Source of the DNA: Saccoglossus kowalevskii | Taxonomy: Eukaryota > Hemichordata > Enteropneusta > Harrimaniidae | DNA: 51,463 nt | Assembly: GCF_000003605.2 (NCBI RefSeq) | Contig: NW_003118930.1 | Location: 546,024-597,486 of the forward strand | Reading direction: 5' to 3' | Shown: in pieces, positions 46,801-51,463 of the stretch | How positions within the stretch are numbered: the stretch's first letter is position 1 | How the letters are laid out: every line of letters begins with the position of its first letter | Notes under the pieces: model-generated | Told to the model about the DNA's origin: nothing | The model's database searches: none | Seen by the model: only the letters and a program-made list of their open reading frames with translations | Translations under genes and position numbers: made by a program

Positions 46801-49800
46801 CGGGTGAATAGACCGACCATGATTTGTCTCTTCAAAACTCCCTGGAAGACATTGTATATTTACTAAAGTAAATCGAATTGGCAACTGGAATGGAACACTT
46901 AAATGCCGACATCGTCGTTTGCATTTTCAGATCTGTGAAATCATCGTGCATCCCACTTTATTGCGGTTACTGACACAAAATCAGTAGTCACATCACATTC
47001 GATATCAGTGATTTGCGCTAATGCGAAAGTGCATTTCCTCTCCTGTTATTTGTTTTGTTAAGATCACGCACAGGTTTGAAAAAACATATACAGGACATAA
47101 GGTAACCGTTTCCACGAATTAACATTAACAGTACATTGATCTGTGATATTTCATTAGTATTCATTAGTTTTATATTTCGTTCATATATTTCTGCCACTGG
47201 TAGGATAAAACATGTAAGTAAAAGAGAGAATAGGTAGGTACCACAACGCTAAGAAACCTAACGATTGTTAGTTACCTGGTGACTGCAATCAACCGACGGT
47301 ATGAAGTGCGTGACTTTCTGATTTGTGAAGGCAGAAATAAATTACGCTCAGTCATCAGTTGAAACCAACATAAGTGCCGTACCAAGATGACCCAAGCCAA
47401 TGTACCATAATGAGTAAACTACCTAAAGTCGATTCGTTGTGCTCAATTGATCACCACGGGAACACCATATACATGCCACTGAAGAAATCTTAAATAGTTT
47501 ATCATTACGATGATTGTTGCACAAAAATAAACTCTGACGTCATTAGATGCACTCGCGAACGAAATGTAACTTGTTGTTTTAGTTTTGAGGCGACTGTGAA
47601 CAAGAACGGGCAAAGTAATCTCTACAACATTTGGAGTTGATGGCAGTGATGCGGCTTCTTTTGAGCGTGGGATTACTTTTCAAGCGGAAATTATATCTCT
47701 GAAAAACAAATAATCTGGGATGTGGAATCTAGTAGGACACATGACATTTTAAATTCGCAAGCTCTTTTCTACTCAACGACGAGCATTGTTGAGGAAAGCA
47801 GACATTTGTACGCAGTTGGCCGCATTCATTTCTCACAACAAGTTTCTCGCATTGTGAGAAAGCGTTTCTCTCCCTCGTTGCTTTCCTTTACAATAGTGGT
47901 AGTCCTTTCCATAGAATAGCATGCGTGTATCGAATTAATGGATTTTTTGTTGATAAATCTTCATCTTGAATATCTTACCCATTTATGTGTCATTTCTCGT
48001 CTCGTCATTTATTAAATTGTCCCACATTACTACCTAAGCTTTACACTACATTTACCTACCTATCGAAGCTATAAATATTACATTCCTTATTTTATTGACG
48101 ATCTGTTTCAAATAAATAATTGTATGCGTATGTTCATCACCATGGTGATTTTTAATCCATATCACAAAAGTAGTTACTTCTAAAATGCCAACAGGCGAAA
48201 ACGTATTTATTGGAAACGCAAAATGAAAGCTTCCAACACCACGATAGTTGTGTAATTTGATTAGATTGTATTAGATTATTAATATTTCCGGGGCAATTAA
48301 TTTCAGTGTGCTTTTGTTGTTGTGTATTGTACATTTGAGTAATCACATTCAGACATGTCGACCTTTACTTTACTGTTTTATTTTTCATTTTTACTTCATT
48401 CTGAATTCCTCCGGGCACTACAGGAGTCGATGAAACGTGGATTGAATATTGAAAATCCTTGGCTAAGAAAGAATATATTGCTTCCTCGATATTATTAGTG
48501 CAATATAATTAAGCACAGTACGTGTCTGAATGATGAAGTACATATTGCCGCGATTGCACCGTTATGAAACAAAACTGGACTGTATGAACTCCATGTTTGC
48601 ATCCAATAAAAAGGGGACAAACCACGGAGAATTTGAAAAAATAATAATTAAAAAAAAAGGTTGAAGGTTGACCGAGAAATCTGCACTGTTGGCCAATGAA
48701 GAACATAATTTGTATGACAAAAATCGCGATAACGTACGATTTAATTCGCCCTCAACCTATGTAAATTAACAGCGTGAACACGTGGTAACAATCTAGCAAT
48801 TGTGACGTGTGACGCGTTCTGTAATCTATATGTTAAAAATTCATTAGAAATCGATGTAATCCGGCAGTACGCAGTCCATGCCTGTCGTCACCTATGTCTG
48901 TGCCATTAAGTAGTTATGCTGACGTGCATGTGATTTCTATTGTCAGGTTGCTGGGTTAGATTTCTCATTACGGAACCAGGAAAAGACTATTTTTTTTCAT
49001 CTTATTTTCCCCGGAAAGTCATACATGTAAATCATGATTTCCTCTCGAAACATACAATTGTGTTATTTAGTTGAGCCCATATATCACCAAGGAAATACAG
49101 ACCGACTACAGTTACACACAGTGTGTATATTTATTTAATATTTAGCATGTACGTTGTTTAAATACTTCATGTGCGCGTCTAAGTAATAACACAGTTTGTT
49201 TGATCTATTGAATAAGTGGATGATCAGGAATATTTTTCTTTTTGAAAAAAAGTGTTCGATATAAGATACCATAAATATGCTGGTGTTCGGACATGTCGAC
49301 TATAAGTCATCAGATCCACGCTATTTGGTATGAACGTTGTGTTAAGGATGTAGTAGACTTTCGTGGTGATTTGTTTTTCATTTTTCTTTTCTTTTATTAA
49401 ACGGTGACTTATACATATAGGCAGCCATACGACCTTGCTTTTTTTATTAAATCACGCTTTTATTACAAGAAAAAACGGCTTTTTAAAAAATAAAAAAAAA
49501 ATAATTTACAAGTTAACGGAAATCCCGGGAATGTGCACTTCGGCTAAGCCCCTCTGAGCCGAAACAATAACATTTGTAATTAGCATAATCCTGCAAATAA
49601 ACATCGCGGTATGAACGGTATAAACGCAAGGAATGAATGCATCCCGTCTTTTAACCGAACGCGTACACTCTGCTGATAGTTCATCGCATCCCTTTTCTCT
49701 ACTATATATTACTGTTCATTTATTTTGTATTGACCAAGTTTATTTTGAAAAATAGCACGTTAAAAAAAATCGGAAAAGAAGCGAGTTTCTGATTAGCAGA

Positions 49801-49837
49801 AAGCGTATTTTTTACTACGAAATACTGTCTCTCTAGG
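43871..49837. other. Spacer, nothing recognised
   Basis: About 6 kb, AT-rich, with a GTT microsatellite near 45365-45383. No gene, RNA or element that I can support. Confidence 0.45.
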
Positions 49838-49948
49838 AAACAAAGTCGGACGAGTCGACAACAGACAACTCGAGTGAAAACCCAAGTGACATCTGCTCCA
49901 CCACACCGAAGACACCACCGTAACCACCTGAATTATCGTAATGATAAC
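49838..49948 (+). CDS. Candidate isolated internal exon (111 nt), unknown gene
   Basis: Bounded by a pyrimidine-rich acceptor (CTGTCTCTCTAG) and a strong donor (AAC|GTGAGT). It is less AT-rich than its flanks and its length is a multiple of three. One frame is open throughout (ETKSDESTQTTRVKTQVTSA, then PPHRRHHRNHLNYRNDN). Another gives NKVGRVDTDNSSENPSDICS, then TTPKTPP and a TAA at 49921-49923, which would make it a last coding exon with a 3' UTR intron. I cannot choose between these, and a UTR exon or chance is also possible. No family recognised. Confidence 0.28.
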
Positions 49949-51264
49949 GTGAGTATCATGCTGTAGTAGAATCTCGATGTTTCAATTCAGACAACCGCTC
50001 ACGTACACTGTGAAATAAAGGCAATTGTAGATAAGAAAATGTGTTGTATATATTTTTCAAGAAGTGCAATCATGTACACATTTAAATGGTATTTTCAGTA
50101 TACAAACCGCTCATGATTTCGACAAACGAACCGGGTGTATTTATAGAGTTCGCTAATGAAGTCTCGGGGCTGTTACCCATATGAAGGCCAATCACCCTGA
50201 TTGTAAACGTCTACAACACAGCGTCTCTTATCAACACGTATCAAATATAACATTTCAGATAAATATTTGTCATTGTAATTTGTGAAAAAATAGGGATACC
50301 ATTTGTAAATTTCTAAAATTGCTGTTGGCCCGTAATCTGCACATGGTCAATTTCTTAAAATCAGTTTAATTTGTTGTTTTTTTCTTTGAAGCAAACGTGT
50401 GTAAATGCTATATACATACAGACAATTGCACTGGTGAAATGGATACGTTGAAAATGAAAATTTTACGCCACTACATTTTTAAGTGACTGGATTACTTGAA
50501 AAAATAAATAAATTCATAGAGAAAGCTTAAATGGAGCGAACTAATCAACAATAATTGCATGAGATAAGTATGACCTGAATCGAGCGACGACAGATAATAC
50601 CACATACTGCTTGTCGTATTGACTTCTAGAGTAGGCAATTATTTAATGATAGATGCGATATATTCAACGTTATTCACTTTAATTTATTACGTCATAGTTA
50701 ATATTTCAAACGTAATTAGCGTTTCGACTTATTTTTACATTCGCAAAATATAGACATATATTCGATAGAACCATATTCTTATGCTATGTCTACCTCCACA
50801 TAATATTAACAGTCATAGATCCTACAATAGATTGCAGGGTCTATGATCCATACATACCCCCATAACGCAATATCCCTATGTGACTAAACTCTGCTATAGG
50901 AGTTTGATCTATCAATTCAACAACTCTGTGAATAATGGCGACACTACTCACATTTGATTACATTTTTGTTATGGGTTTCCTCTCGACTTTCGATACGAAT
51001 TGATTCCAGGGTTTGCAGTATGAATGAGTCTTTACAAGAAAAGTTCGGAATGTGAATATTACAATAGTTATACTATTTCGAACGGGCAATCTTGAATTTA
51101 GAGGCAAACACAAGCTATAATACAACACAGAAAAAACGAAAAATACCAAAATACAAAACAATAAACTTCAACACATGATCATTGCGATACGACTTTGTCG
51201 AGCCCCTTCATATCTGACGTTTACCTCTTTGTTTATAAAGTATGCGTTTTTGTTGTTGTTCAGC
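49949..51264. other. Spacer, nothing recognised
   Basis: AT-rich, with a small hairpin (CATAGATCCT paired with AGGGTCTATG) near 50813-50845. No gene recognised. Confidence 0.4.
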
Positions 51265-51462
51265 GACATACAATTAGATTACATAAATGCAGTCAATGAC
51301 ATACAATTATATTACATAAATACAGTAAGTGACATACAATTAGATTACATAAATATAGTCAGTGACACACAATTAGATTACATAAATACAGTCAGTGACA
51401 TACAATTAGAATACATAAATACAGTCAGCGACATACAATTAGATTACATACATACAGTCATG
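51265..51462. repeat. 33-bp tandem repeat array, continues past window
   Basis: Six units starting at 51265, 51298, 51331, 51364, 51397 and 51430, each of the type GACATACAATTAGATTACAT followed by AAATACAGTCAGT. Units differ at only a few positions. The array is cut by the window edge. Confidence 0.93.
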
Positions 51463-51463
51463 A

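Noticed and set aside
51265-51463. CRISPR-like array
   Set aside because: Units are directly adjacent with no unique spacers, and the genome is eukaryotic; it is an ordinary tandem repeat.

Overview
The window is from an AT-rich animal genome, probably a marine invertebrate (phylum not determined). The evidence is many small GT-AG-spliced exons, a metazoan P-glycoprotein-type ABC transporter, long AT-rich introns and spacers, several families of short inverted-repeat elements and minisatellites, and two assembly gaps (23336-24252 and 35054-35103). There are no operons, ribosome binding sites or other prokaryotic features.

Left part (1-15.5 kb, + strand): the 3' three quarters of one ABCB1/MDR-type full transporter. 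I reconstruct eighteen exons between 347 and 14182 (2859 coding nt including the stop, 952 residues). All have AG acceptors and GT donors and keep one reading frame. They encode TM6, the first nucleotide-binding domain (NBD1), a charged Ser/Lys linker, TM7-TM12 and NBD2. Both ATP sites look intact (A-loop Tyr, Walker A, Q-loop, LSGGQ, Walker B, D-loop, H-loop). About 330 N-terminal residues (TM1-TM5) must lie upstream of base 1. Introns of this gene hold a TACTGTAAA-ended MITE (783-992), a tandem array of decayed copies of the start of exon 6 (about 3168-3704), a ~300-bp-unit dispersed repeat (9861-10692) and a 359-bp MITE starting 15 bp after an exon (11129-11487). A TTAA-flanked MITE lies just after the stop codon (14240-14396), and candidate poly(A) signals lie at 15249 and 15459.

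Right part (15.5-51.5 kb): mostly non-coding spacer with no recognisable protein gene. Two places look like isolated exons of unknown genes: a TATA-box plus possible 5' UTR exon with a strong donor (17472-17564), and a 111-nt interval with good splice sites (49838-49948). The rest is structured by repeats. These are five members of one TTAA-flanked MITE family; three copies of a larger element, two with a long hairpin end and one carrying a nested MITE; a second, inverted copy of the ~300-bp-unit repeat (29948-30890); a 21-bp minisatellite at two loci; a 33-bp tandem array running off the right edge; an old ~145-bp tandem repeat; and a ~55-bp inverted repeat.

The observation most worth following is the exon-6-derived tandem array. 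The intron before exon 6 contains about seven degenerate copies of the exon's acceptor and H-loop coding start, several still readable as protein. The first lies in frame with unspliced exon 5, so intron retention would give a truncated NBD1 with Tyr in place of the H-loop His.
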